Below are positions 1 through 8,932 of a DNA stretch of 64,000 nucleotides, piece by piece. Under the pieces are notes generated by a model, which had not been told where the DNA came from, did not search any database, and was given only the letters and a program-made list of their open reading frames with translations. The DNA is taken from positions 2,237,753 through 2,301,752 of the forward strand of contig NZ_JIAD01000001.1 of the NCBI RefSeq assembly GCF_000688015.1, in the 5' to 3' direction. The translations under genes and the position numbers were made by a program. Position 1 is the stretch's first letter. The number at the start of each line of letters is the position of its first letter. The stretch comes from Eubacterium sp. AB3007. Its GTDB lineage: Bacteria > Bacillota > Clostridia > Peptostreptococcales > Anaerovoracaceae.

Positions 1-2
1 CG

Positions 3-887
3 ATTTTCCTGATCACCATGGTATCCCTGGGATGGGGCCTGTCCTTTCTGGCGCTGGCGCTGTTAATGGAAGAACTGGCGCCAATGCAGGTTCTGGCGGC
101 ACGATGGACCATCACGGCGTTGATCTTCCTGGTTCTGGTGTTGCTCGGCAGGATTCGCATCAACTTGCGAAGCAGGAACGTGTTGTTCCTGTTTCTGGCG
201 GGGCTTTCGGAGCCGTGCGCCTATTCCATTCTGGAGGCCTACGGCATCAAGATGACGTCGGCCTCTGTCAGCGCCATTTTTGTGGCAACGGTTCCCAGCA
301 TGACGCTGATTCTGGGGATTCTGTTTTTCCGCCATCGGGCGGATAAGAAGTTGGTGGCCGGTCTGGTGCTGGCCTTCCTTGGGGTGGCGATAGCGACTGT
401 GTTTTCCCCTACCTTCTCCATGTCCGGTACACGGACGGGCATGGTACTCATGACACTGGCGGTGGTAGCGGCCAGTATGTATAGTCTTTCCAGTGCCAGA
501 GCATCGGAGGATTTTGATGCAACAGCGGTGACGGCCATGATGGCGTTTGAAGGAGCGTTCCTGTTTGATATCATCTGCCTGGCGCAGGGGTATGGGCTGG
601 GGACGTTTCTACTTCCTTTTAGCAGCTGGAAGTTGTTCGGAGGGTTTCTGTTCCTGTCTGTTGGATGTGCCTTCGCCTCCTATGTGTGTTACAACCGCCT
701 GCTCAGTTACATAGAGGCGGCGCTGGCCACCAATGTAGTGGGGAGTCTTTCCACTGTGATCGGTGTGGTGGCTGGCGTGCTGGTCACTGGCGATGTCTGG
801 GGCTGGTACACGGTGGTTGGGCTGGCAGTGACGCTGGCCGGTGTGTGGCTGTCCGGTATGCGAATGAAGGATGACCTGGGAGCGTAG
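3..887 (+). CDS. DMT-superfamily exporter (EamA domains), 5' end cut by window
   Basis: Membrane transporter of the drug/metabolite (EamA) type, probably exporting a small metabolite; the substrate cannot be read from sequence. The frame is open from base 3, and the visible 294 residues start inside the first or second membrane segment, so the gene begins upstream. About nine hydrophobic segments are visible in two repeated halves, with the typical small-residue-rich EamA pattern (APMQVLAARW near residue 26, LVAGLVLAFLGVAIATV near 118, VVGLAVTLAGVWLSG near the end). The ATG at base 18 is not the real start because it falls within a membrane segment. The next gene has its own promoter, so this one ends a transcript. 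Confidence 0.85.
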   Translation: MFLITMVSLGWGLSFLALALLMEELAPMQVLAARWTITALIFLVLVLLGRIRINLRSRNVLFLFLAGLSEPCAYSILEAYGIKMTSASVSAIFVATVPSMTLILGILFFRHRADKKLVAGLVLAFLGVAIATVFSPTFSMSGTRTGMVLMTLAVVAASMYSLSSARASEDFDATAVTAMMAFEGAFLFDIICLAQGYGLGTFLLPFSSWKLFGGFLFLSVGCAFASYVCYNRLLSYIEAALATNVVGSLSTVIGVVAGVLVTGDVWGWYTVVGLAVTLAGVWLSGMRMKDDLGA

Positions 888-914
888 TCCTTCTGCCTCA
901 GGGCGGTGTTTTCA

Positions 915-943
915 TTGTCTTTTAATGGGTGATGTGATATAAT
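915..943 (+). promoter_or_regulatory. Sigma-A type promoter of the secreted-protein gene
   Basis: TTGTCT (915-920), 17-bp spacer, TATAAT (938-943). It lies 41 bp before the ATG at 984. Confidence 0.6.
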
Positions 944-983
944 TTCTCCGTAAGTTGTTTGTGACAGTGTAGAGAGGCGTGTT

Positions 984-2417
984 ATGAGAAAGAGAAGAAA
1001 GATCCTGGTCATTCTGACAGCACTTGCCTTGATATTTACCTTTACCTGTGGAGATGTCATGGCGTTGAGTTTCCATCAGGTCAAGGGGTATTGTCTTGCG
1101 AAATATAAGTTGAAGAAATACAAGATCGTCAAGAACCCGAGTTGGAATTTCGTCAAAAAAGCCGGCTATAAGCAATGGTATAATGGTGAGTTTACAACCA
1201 ATCGCTACTACATCAGTAGCAAAGGACATTATGCAAAGTTTCAACGCTGGTTGAGAATCGACTTGGACAACCCGCAGGCTGTTGCGATCACGCCAGATGG
1301 AAACACCATGTTTATTATGACCACTCATAAGAAACAGAAGAAAGGGACCCCGGAGTATGGACGAAAAGGGTATATTTTCAAAATTAATATTAAGGGGATC
1401 AAGGCTGATGCCTATGTCAAGAAGCAGCTGAAAAAGAAAAAAGCCATCTATGTGGATATTGGTGATGTTAACTGCTCCTACAGAGCACCAGATCCACCGG
1501 TCTATGATTGGTTCGACAAAATGACCGGGAAATCGCTTGAGGAAGTTCAGGAAGCGGAGATGGAGAAGGATCGGAAGACCGCTAAGGAGGCTGTTGAAAA
1601 GTCGTTGCCGGATGAGGAAAAACAGGATTATGATTTTGATTCATACGTGGACGGTTATTTCGATCCTGATGGAAGCTGGCATAATTATTTGGATTTCAAT
1701 GACGATTCCAAGGTCTACAACCATGATAGTAACGATGAGAAATGGCTGAAGGCTAACGGTTTTGATGTGAAAGAAGACCCGGAGAATGACAGTGACTACA
1801 TCTATCGCAAATATATTACCCGCAGCAACGAACTAGTCACAGGGCACGGACAGGCGATGGCCTATAATCCAAAAACCAGGAAGCTGTGGTACATGCCGAA
1901 TATGAAACAGAAAAAGTGCCGTGCGATCATGGTGAATCCAAACACTATGAAACCGGAGGGAGGAGTAGATTTCAAGTTTAAATCCAACATCCAGTGTCCT
2001 AGCACACTGGCTTTCGACAAGTATGGTAATGCGTACTGTTACGCCAGGACAACCAAGAAGAAAAAGAAAGTTCCGAAGAGTGTGGCCAAAATATACAAGG
2101 GGACATTGTCTCTTACTAACCCGAGATTCCAGTTGGTCATGCAGGGATTGCGTTGGACACCGGGGACGACACCCCAGTCCCTTGGCTACAACCCAAAGTC
2201 GGACAGGTTGTATCTGGTTAGTGACAGATCGATCGTATCCATTCCGGCAACAAAAATCAGAAATGCAGCAAAACCATCATTAACTCCATCGGATGTCAGG
2301 GCTACACGTTGGTCGTTCTCAAAGGAGTTTGAGGGAATTACCTTTGATAATACAGGAAATGGCTATTTTCTAACAAATAAACCAGATGAGGTGATGCTGG
2401 TCAACAAGGGCTTCTGA
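984..2417 (+). CDS. Unrecognised secreted protein with possible beta-propeller repeats
   Basis: 477 residues; no family recognised. The N-terminus MRKRRKILVILTALALIFTF followed by a short polar region and MALS looks like a Sec signal peptide cleaved near residue 27. The mature part is rich in lysine, tyrosine and tryptophan. It has recurring stretches of the type 'AVAITPDGNTMFIMTT', 'AMAYNPKTRKLWYMPN', 'TLAFDKYGNAYCYA', 'SLGYNPKSDRLYLVSD' and 'GITFDNTGNGYFLT'. These resemble NHL/SMP-30-like propeller blades, so a beta-propeller fold is a reasonable inference. Residues 185-265 form an acidic insert rich in D and E. Monocistronic, with its own promoter and a terminator after it. Ribosome binding site AGAGAGG before ATG 984. 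Confidence 0.75.
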   Translation: MRKRRKILVILTALALIFTFTCGDVMALSFHQVKGYCLAKYKLKKYKIVKNPSWNFVKKAGYKQWYNGEFTTNRYYISSKGHYAKFQRWLRIDLDNPQAVAITPDGNTMFIMTTHKKQKKGTPEYGRKGYIFKINIKGIKADAYVKKQLKKKKAIYVDIGDVNCSYRAPDPPVYDWFDKMTGKSLEEVQEAEMEKDRKTAKEAVEKSLPDEEKQDYDFDSYVDGYFDPDGSWHNYLDFNDDSKVYNHDSNDEKWLKANGFDVKEDPENDSDYIYRKYITRSNELVTGHGQAMAYNPKTRKLWYMPNMKQKKCRAIMVNPNTMKPEGGVDFKFKSNIQCPSTLAFDKYGNAYCYARTTKKKKKVPKSVAKIYKGTLSLTNPRFQLVMQGLRWTPGTTPQSLGYNPKSDRLYLVSDRSIVSIPATKIRNAAKPSLTPSDVRATRWSFSKEFEGITFDNTGNGYFLTNKPDEVMLVNKGF

Positions 2418-2441
2418 TATATAGTAATCATTTATGGATCC

Positions 2442-2477
2442 AAAACACGGGAGGCGTATAGAAGCAACCCGTGTTTT
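2442..2477 (+). terminator. Rho-independent terminator after the secreted-protein gene
   Basis: Perfect 10-bp stem AAAACACGGG (2442-2451) with CCCGTGTTTT (2468-2477), ending in T residues. It separates the secreted-protein gene from the cysK-like gene. Confidence 0.8.
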
Positions 2478-2582
2478 CTATTTCTCGATTTTGATCCAAA
2501 AGATTGATTTTTTGCTTAAATAATCATCGGTTCTATGGTATACTTATATAGTTAATGATAAAATCAGGGAGACTATGACGAT

Positions 2583-3509
2583 ATGGTATATGACAACGTT
2601 TTGGACGCAATCGGCCACACCCCGATGATTCGCCTCAAGAAAATGGTGAAGCCAGATTGGGCACAGGTGCTGGTTAAGTTTGAAGGATTGAACGTTGGAG
2701 GTTCTATCAAGACCAGAACTGCCTACAACATGATCTGTGAGGCAGAGCGGGAGGGGATCCTGAAACCGGATTCCGTCATCGTGGAGCCCACCAGCGGAAA
2801 CCAGGGGATCGGCCTGGCGCTTGTTGGGGCGGTGAAAGGGTATCATACCGTCATTATCATGCCGGATTCGGTCAGTAAGGAGAGAAGGCTTCTGGTGAAG
2901 CACTACGGAGCGGAAGTCAGACTGGTACACGACGATGGAAACATCGGAGAGTGCATCGACAACTGCGTCAAACTCGCCATGAAATTCAAGGAATCAGACG
3001 ATCGCGTCTTTGTACCGCAACAGTTTGAGAACGAGGCGAACCCTATGGTCCATCGCCACCATACGGCTCTGGAGATCCTGGAGCAGGTAGCCGGTCCCAT
3101 CGATGGATTCTGCTCCGGTATCGGTACAGGCGGCACCATCACAGGGATAGGGGAGACCCTGAAGGCGCAGAACCCGGACATCATCATCTGGGCCGTTGAG
3201 CCTGAGAACGCAGCGATCCTGGCGGGAGGCACCGTGTCCGCCCATGTGCAGATGGGCATCGGGGATGGGCTCATTCCTACGGTGCTGAACCAGGGGATCT
3301 ATGAGGGGATCTGTGTCATCTCTGATGAGGAGGCCTTGCGTACGGCAAGGCGTCTGGCCTCTGAAGAGGGTCTGATGTGCGGTATATCCAGTGGGACCAA
3401 CGTAGCGGCAGCGCTTCGTATGGCCAAGGCGCTGGGCAAGGGGAAGACGGTGGTGACGGTACTTCCGGACACTGCCGAGAGATATTTCAGTACACCGTTA
3501 TTCGAGTAG
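2583..3509 (+). CDS. cysK: Cysteine synthase / O-acetylserine sulfhydrylase family
   Basis: 308 residues, normal length for the PLP-dependent O-acetylserine sulfhydrylases that make cysteine from O-acetylserine and sulfide in the cytosol. The PLP lysine lies in NVGGSIKTR near residue 44; the usual motif is SVKDR, so this is a mild variant. The substrate loop is TSGNQG (usually TSGNTG) and the phosphate-binding glycine loop is GIGTGGTITG. The C-terminal SSGTNVAAAL is also typical. A TATACT -10 element lies at 2539-2544. The following LTA synthase-like gene starts 27 bp downstream and may be cotranscribed, although no metabolic link is evident. The SGNQG variant leaves room for a related beta-replacing enzyme. 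Confidence 0.85.
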   Translation: MVYDNVLDAIGHTPMIRLKKMVKPDWAQVLVKFEGLNVGGSIKTRTAYNMICEAEREGILKPDSVIVEPTSGNQGIGLALVGAVKGYHTVIIMPDSVSKERRLLVKHYGAEVRLVHDDGNIGECIDNCVKLAMKFKESDDRVFVPQQFENEANPMVHRHHTALEILEQVAGPIDGFCSGIGTGGTITGIGETLKAQNPDIIIWAVEPENAAILAGGTVSAHVQMGIGDGLIPTVLNQGIYEGICVISDEEALRTARRLASEEGLMCGISSGTNVAAALRMAKALGKGKTVVTVLPDTAERYFSTPLFE

Positions 3510-3536
3510 AACAGGAGGATCAAAATAGTAGAACGT

Positions 3537-6233
3537 ATGGATAACAAGGGAAAGGGACTTATTGCGAACGTGCGGAAGGAACTCAGCCTGCGCAAGGTAG
3601 TGGCTATCATCCTGCTTTTGGCATGCATGTGTTTCATCTATACTCAGCGAGAGGGGCTTCGGTATCTCCAGTCATATTTTAATGGAGAGGAAGTACATAA
3701 GCTGACCCCCAAGGAATACAAACCCTATCGGGGCAGTGCCAACTATGAGAAGAGAAAGGCCGTGGAGGACGATTATCTGCGGTATCTTTTTGATGTACCA
3801 ACAGAGCGGATCGTTTCCATGAAAGGCAGCAAGACAGCGACGCAGACCTTTACCGCGCAGGATTCTTTGCTGCGGCAGGTGCGTCTCACCTTCCACAACC
3901 CGTCCACCACGTTGACGGAGGGGCGAGTTGAGGTCTCCATCCGTGACAAGAACGGAAAGACTATTGCCTCCTCGTCATTGGCAGCCAATCTGGTGGTCAA
4001 CGATGCCAAGTCGGTATTCGATTTTATGATGAGCAGCGACGCGCTCAACGCCGACGAAATCGTGGGCAACAAAGCCAAGGCCTCTACTTCGGAGCTGGCC
4101 GGGAAGGCCGTCCAGAAGGGGCAGAAGTACACAGTGGTCATCAAGACCAAGAAGGTCAAGACGCCCAGCGAGTTCGGTCTGTGCCTGGGAAATGAAGCCT
4201 ATGATGATGCAGAGGAGACGAAGGTCGCCGGGAAGACTTACAAGGACTACCGGTTCTTCATGGGAATCACCTACATCCATACCACCTGGCTGATCTTTTT
4301 TGTGTTCATGTTTGGCTTCCTGATGGCGATCCTGTTCATCCTGCTTCCCTGGCAGTACTTGAGTGAGTGCCTGGGGCGGAAGTTCGGACGCGATATCGAC
4401 CTGAACAAGTGGATCCTGCGGATTATGTGTGTGTTGACGCCTTTCCTGCTGCTGTGGATGAACTACAAGGTAGCGGGGCTGAAGCTCGCCAAGATCCTTC
4501 ACCATGCTAATAAAATGGAGGGACATCTGAACCTTCTGCTCATCGGACTCATGGTGGTGGCGATCTACCTGATCTGCAACCGCACCAAACTGACCACCTT
4601 ACTGAGTACGGCAATAGGCTTTGTGTTTGCGTTCACCAATTACCTGTTGATCCTATTCCGGGACCAGCCGCTGATGGCGACAGACTTCTCATCCTTCGGG
4701 ACAGCGATGGACGTGGCAGCCAACTACACGGTGACCTTCAGCAAGGGATCCCTGTGGATCATCACCGTAGCAGCGATTTGGTTTCTGGTGGCTTTCGGCA
4801 TGCGTTCCTACAAGGGCCTTCCGCTGAAGGGCAGACTGGCGATCCTGCTGATCACCGCTGTCTGGGCGGGGAGCATGTATTACCTGCTCTTCATCAGCAC
4901 CTTCCTGAAGGACAACGAGATCTATGTGTCCGGATTCAAGCCCAAGTGGGACTATGAGAACCACGGCTACGCGTTGGCCTTCATGATCACTGCCACCACT
5001 GCCAGGGTGCATAAGCCCCACGGTTACTCAGTGGAGGAAGCGGAAAAAATCATGGCCAGGTACCAGTCAGACCCCGCCAGCGACAAGGCCGTTGTGTCTA
5101 CCAAGACCCCCAACATCATCGTCGTCATGAACGAGGCTTTCTCGGAATTGAAGGCTAACGGGGACTTTGAGACCAAGGGCGAATATATGCCGTATTTCAA
5201 CAGCCTGAAAGAGAATACCATCCGCGGAGTCCTGCATCCGTCTATCTTTGGAGGAAGCACGGCCAACACGGAGTTCGAGTTCCTCACCGGAGATACCACG
5301 GCATATATGCCGTTCCACACGGTGCCATATAACAACTACGTTAAGGAAGGGATGCCGTCTCTGACAACAACGTTGCGGGATTCTGGCTATCAGGAATTGA
5401 CAGCGTTCCATCCGGGGATGAGTAACTCTTATAACCGGGATGTGGTATACCCCAATCTGGGCTTTGAGAAGTTTATATCCCTGGAAGATATGAAGAATCC
5501 GAAGAAGCTTCGGGCTTATGTCTCCGATGATTGTGACTTCAAGACGATCATCAAGGAATACAAGAAATACAAGAAAACCGGAAACGTGGCTCCCTGGTTC
5601 ATGTTCAACGTGACGATCCAGAACCACAGTGATTTCAAGATCAGCAGCGGGATCGTGCCTCAGGAGGTGGCCATCACCGACAGTGAGGTGAACGAGGAAC
5701 AGGCGGTCCAGTACCTGAACCTGATCAAGATTTCAGACGACGCTTTTGGAGACCTGATCGAGTACTTCAAGACTGTGGATGAGCCAACTGTCGTGGTGAT
5801 GTTCGGTGACCACCAGCCCAGAGTGGGGAACGCCTTTTACCGGGCCCTTGCCAAACGGCTGAAAGGAAAGGAGAGTTCCTTCCAGATCGAAGAACGTAAG
5901 TACAGAGTGCCCTTCGTGATGTGGGCCAACTACGACATTCCAGAGCAGGATGGTGTGGAGCTTTCGGCGAACTACATGGCGCCGTATCTGCTCCAGAGCA
6001 TCGGCGGCCGGCTGACCGGCTATGACAAGTTCCTGTTGGATCTGCACAAAACCGTTCCAGTGAACTCCGCTATCTGCTACAAGGGCGACGACGGCGTGCT
6101 CTATGAGCCGGATGCAGAGTCCAAGTACAGCAAGAGGTTGGAGGAGTATAAGCTGGTACAGTACAACAACATCATCGACTACAAGAACCGTGTGGACAAG
6201 TTCTTCTTCCTGAATAAGGGCGGAGAGAAATAG
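3537..6233 (+). CDS. LTA synthase-like phosphoglycerol transferase (first of tandem pair)
   Basis: 898-residue membrane enzyme of the LtaS/sulfatase-fold family, which transfers glycerol phosphate from phosphatidylglycerol to teichoic acid-type polymers outside the membrane. One membrane segment (about 20-37) is followed by an extracytoplasmic insert (about 45-235) that standard LtaS lacks, then about five membrane helices (about 240-500), then the extracellular sulfatase domain (525 onward). Motifs seen are MNEAFS (metal-binding Glu), GGSTANTEF (nucleophilic Thr) and FGDHQP (metal-binding Asp/His). Start unclear: ATG 3537 lies 18 nt after AGGAGG (3513-3518), whereas ideal spacing points at an in-frame ATA at 3525. 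It is 14 bp from its paralogue. Confidence 0.88.
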   Translation: MDNKGKGLIANVRKELSLRKVVAIILLLACMCFIYTQREGLRYLQSYFNGEEVHKLTPKEYKPYRGSANYEKRKAVEDDYLRYLFDVPTERIVSMKGSKTATQTFTAQDSLLRQVRLTFHNPSTTLTEGRVEVSIRDKNGKTIASSSLAANLVVNDAKSVFDFMMSSDALNADEIVGNKAKASTSELAGKAVQKGQKYTVVIKTKKVKTPSEFGLCLGNEAYDDAEETKVAGKTYKDYRFFMGITYIHTTWLIFFVFMFGFLMAILFILLPWQYLSECLGRKFGRDIDLNKWILRIMCVLTPFLLLWMNYKVAGLKLAKILHHANKMEGHLNLLLIGLMVVAIYLICNRTKLTTLLSTAIGFVFAFTNYLLILFRDQPLMATDFSSFGTAMDVAANYTVTFSKGSLWIITVAAIWFLVAFGMRSYKGLPLKGRLAILLITAVWAGSMYYLLFISTFLKDNEIYVSGFKPKWDYENHGYALAFMITATTARVHKPHGYSVEEAEKIMARYQSDPASDKAVVSTKTPNIIVVMNEAFSELKANGDFETKGEYMPYFNSLKENTIRGVLHPSIFGGSTANTEFEFLTGDTTAYMPFHTVPYNNYVKEGMPSLTTTLRDSGYQELTAFHPGMSNSYNRDVVYPNLGFEKFISLEDMKNPKKLRAYVSDDCDFKTIIKEYKKYKKTGNVAPWFMFNVTIQNHSDFKISSGIVPQEVAITDSEVNEEQAVQYLNLIKISDDAFGDLIEYFKTVDEPTVVVMFGDHQPRVGNAFYRALAKRLKGKESSFQIEERKYRVPFVMWANYDIPEQDGVELSANYMAPYLLQSIGGRLTGYDKFLLDLHKTVPVNSAICYKGDDGVLYEPDAESKYSKRLEEYKLVQYNNIIDYKNRVDKFFFLNKGGEK

Positions 6234-6247
6234 AAAGGGTTTCTGTT

Positions 6248-8932
6248 ATGATAAAAAAAGCGTTTGGCGCCCTAAAGGAAGAGTTTGGCCTGAAGAAAGT
6301 CATCGCCATTCTCATCCTTTTGGCCAGTATGGGGTTCCTGCTGACGCAGAACGATGGTCTGAAATACAGCAGCAACTACTTTAACAACGAGCACATCAGC
6401 CAGATCACCCACAGAGAATATCTTCCCTACAAGCGGAACGATGAAAAGATGCAGAAGGTGAAGGATGATGAGCTTCGGTACAAACTGAATATCGGAACGA
6501 CAAACCTGGCAGATATGCGAGGAAACAGCGTCTGCGAGCAGACCTTCCAGGCCCAGGAGAAGCAGGTCAAGAGTGCCAATCTGGTGTTTATCAGCAGCGC
6601 CGGTGCCCAGACCAGCGGAGAAGTACTGGTGGAGATCATCGACAAGAATGGGAAGACACTGTGCTCCTCCGTTATGCCGGCGGGGTCAGTGAAACATAAC
6701 ACACCCACGCTGTTCGACTTTGTGGAAGACAACAGTAAGGTGAACAAGGCGAAGCTTCTCCAGGGGAAATTCCACATGGAGAAGCTGAAGGGCCGTCCCA
6801 TCAACAAGGGAGAGGAATACACTCTGCGTGTCAGCGCAAAGAACGTGAAGAGCCCTGGCACCTTTGGGATCTGCCTGACCGGGGAGAAATATAATGACGA
6901 CTTCAAGCTCACGGTGAACGGGGAAGATCAGGGCCAGACCCGACTGTTTGCCACCATCGCCTACATCCATCTGCCCAAGCTGATCGTTGCGATCTTTGTG
7001 TTGGGATATCTGCTGGGCTTGCTGCTCGTGTTGCTGCCGCTGAAACACATCAGCGAGGTACTAAGCCGGCGGTGGAAGCGAGAGATCGACCTGAACAAGT
7101 GGATCCTGCGCTGCATGTATGTGGTGATGCCGTTCATGCTCTACTGGATGAACGGAAAAGCCATGGGTTCCAGACTCGTGTCCATACTGCAGCTGCTTCG
7201 ATCTGTCTACGGGCTCTGGAACATCGCCGTACTCATCGGCCTGTGGCTGTTGGTCTATCTGATCTGCAACCGCACCAAGTACTCGGTGATCATTCTGACC
7301 GTGATCGGATTCATATTCGCCACCGCCAACTACCTGTTGGTGATGTTCCGGAACCAGCCGCTGTCCGCAGCGGATTTCCTGTCCATCGGAACCGCCATGG
7401 ACGTGGCCGCCAGCTATTCTCTGGTGTTCACAAAGCAATTCCTGTGGATCGTAGTGTTCGCCACCCTGTTCATCGCGGTGCCCATCGGTCTCACCTCCTA
7501 CAAGGGGCTTTCCCTGAAGAAGCGTGGAGTACTGCTTCTGGTGACAGCGGTCCTGTGCGGTTCGGGATACTACACGCTCTATGAGACCAATTATCTGCAG
7601 AAGAATGGACTCTTCGTGTCCGGGTTCGATCCCAGTCGAAGCTACAAGTACAAGGGGGCAGCGTTCTGCTTTGTGATGACCACCACCCAGATCAAGGTGG
7701 AGAAGCCAGAGGGATATTCGGCAGAGGAAGCTGCGAAGATTATGGCAGAGTATCCGTCAGATCCTGCGCCGAAAACGACTGTGCCAACAAAGCAGCAGCC
7801 TAATGTTATCGCCATCATGAACGAGTCGTTCTCCGACCTGGGGATCAATGGAGAGCTGAAGACCTCCGGACCGTACATGCCCTATTTCTACAGCCTGAAG
7901 GAAAACGCTGTTCACGGAATCATGCACGCCTCTGTGTTTGGTGGAGGAACAGCCAACTCGGAGTTTGAGTTCCTGACCGGAAACAGCATGGGCTTCATTC
8001 CCTTCCGGACAGTACCGTACACCATTTACATCCGGGAGGATGCGCCTTCGCTGGCAACCACCATGAAGGATTCCGGGTACTGCGGCAATATCGCATTCCA
8101 TCCGGGGCATGTGACATCCTATAACCGGGATAACGTTTATCCGAAACTGGGATTTGATGAGTTCATCAGTCTGGATAAGCTCCAGAATCCTAAGCGGATC
8201 CGGGCATTCGTGTCAGATGCCTATGACTTTGATGTGATCAAGCAACAGTACGAGCAGCAACGCGCAAGCGGGAAGAAGGATCCATTCTTCCTGTTCAACG
8301 TCACCATCCAGAACCACGGGCAGTACATGACCGCCAACGGCATGGTGCCCCGGAGCATCGATGTGGAGGATAGCGCCATCAAGAGCGACGAGCAGACCGA
8401 ACAGTTCATCAACCTGATGAAACTTTCTGACGATGCTTTCAAGGATCTGGTGGAGTATTTCAAGAAGGTGAAGGAGCCAACGGTGATCCTGATGTTTGGT
8501 GATCATCAGCCTAACGTAGGAGATCTGTTCTTCGACACCATGAAAGACCGCATGGATCCGAATATGGATCCGGTGGAGAAGAGCGAGACCAGATACAAGG
8601 TGCCCTTCATCATCTGGGCCAATTATGATATCCAGGAGAAGGATGACGTAGAGATCAGCGCCAACTATCTGCGGCCGTATCTGCTGCAGACGGTGGGCGC
8701 CAGCATGACAGGCCATGACAAGTTCCTGATGGACACGTACAAGCAGATTCCGGTGAGAACGGCCAACTGCTTCCGCGGGGCCAACGGTGTGCTGTACCCG
8801 TACAGCGCATCCTCCCCATATGACGAAGCGATGCGAAAATATCAGATCGTCCAGTACAACAATCTGGTGGATCAGAAGAACCGGGTCAACGATTTCTTCT
8901 ATCTTAAGAAAGAACAGAAAGGGAATAACTGA
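6248..8932 (+). CDS. LTA synthase-like phosphoglycerol transferase (second of tandem pair)
   Basis: 894 residues, a clear paralogue of the preceding protein across its whole length, with the same order: membrane anchor (about 17-35), extracytoplasmic insert (about 45-235), multi-helix membrane part, extracellular sulfatase domain. Catalytic signatures are MNESFS, GGGTANSEF and FGDHQP, so both copies look active. Tandem copies suggest division of labour, for example initiation versus elongation or different lipid acceptors; this is inference. The stop overlaps the ATG of the next glycerophosphotransferase gene (ATGA), indicating translational coupling within the teichoic acid operon. Confidence 0.88.
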   Translation: MIKKAFGALKEEFGLKKVIAILILLASMGFLLTQNDGLKYSSNYFNNEHISQITHREYLPYKRNDEKMQKVKDDELRYKLNIGTTNLADMRGNSVCEQTFQAQEKQVKSANLVFISSAGAQTSGEVLVEIIDKNGKTLCSSVMPAGSVKHNTPTLFDFVEDNSKVNKAKLLQGKFHMEKLKGRPINKGEEYTLRVSAKNVKSPGTFGICLTGEKYNDDFKLTVNGEDQGQTRLFATIAYIHLPKLIVAIFVLGYLLGLLLVLLPLKHISEVLSRRWKREIDLNKWILRCMYVVMPFMLYWMNGKAMGSRLVSILQLLRSVYGLWNIAVLIGLWLLVYLICNRTKYSVIILTVIGFIFATANYLLVMFRNQPLSAADFLSIGTAMDVAASYSLVFTKQFLWIVVFATLFIAVPIGLTSYKGLSLKKRGVLLLVTAVLCGSGYYTLYETNYLQKNGLFVSGFDPSRSYKYKGAAFCFVMTTTQIKVEKPEGYSAEEAAKIMAEYPSDPAPKTTVPTKQQPNVIAIMNESFSDLGINGELKTSGPYMPYFYSLKENAVHGIMHASVFGGGTANSEFEFLTGNSMGFIPFRTVPYTIYIREDAPSLATTMKDSGYCGNIAFHPGHVTSYNRDNVYPKLGFDEFISLDKLQNPKRIRAFVSDAYDFDVIKQQYEQQRASGKKDPFFLFNVTIQNHGQYMTANGMVPRSIDVEDSAIKSDEQTEQFINLMKLSDDAFKDLVEYFKKVKEPTVILMFGDHQPNVGDLFFDTMKDRMDPNMDPVEKSETRYKVPFIIWANYDIQEKDDVEISANYLRPYLLQTVGASMTGHDKFLMDTYKQIPVRTANCFRGANGVLYPYSASSPYDEAMRKYQIVQYNNLVDQKNRVNDFFYLKKEQKGNN

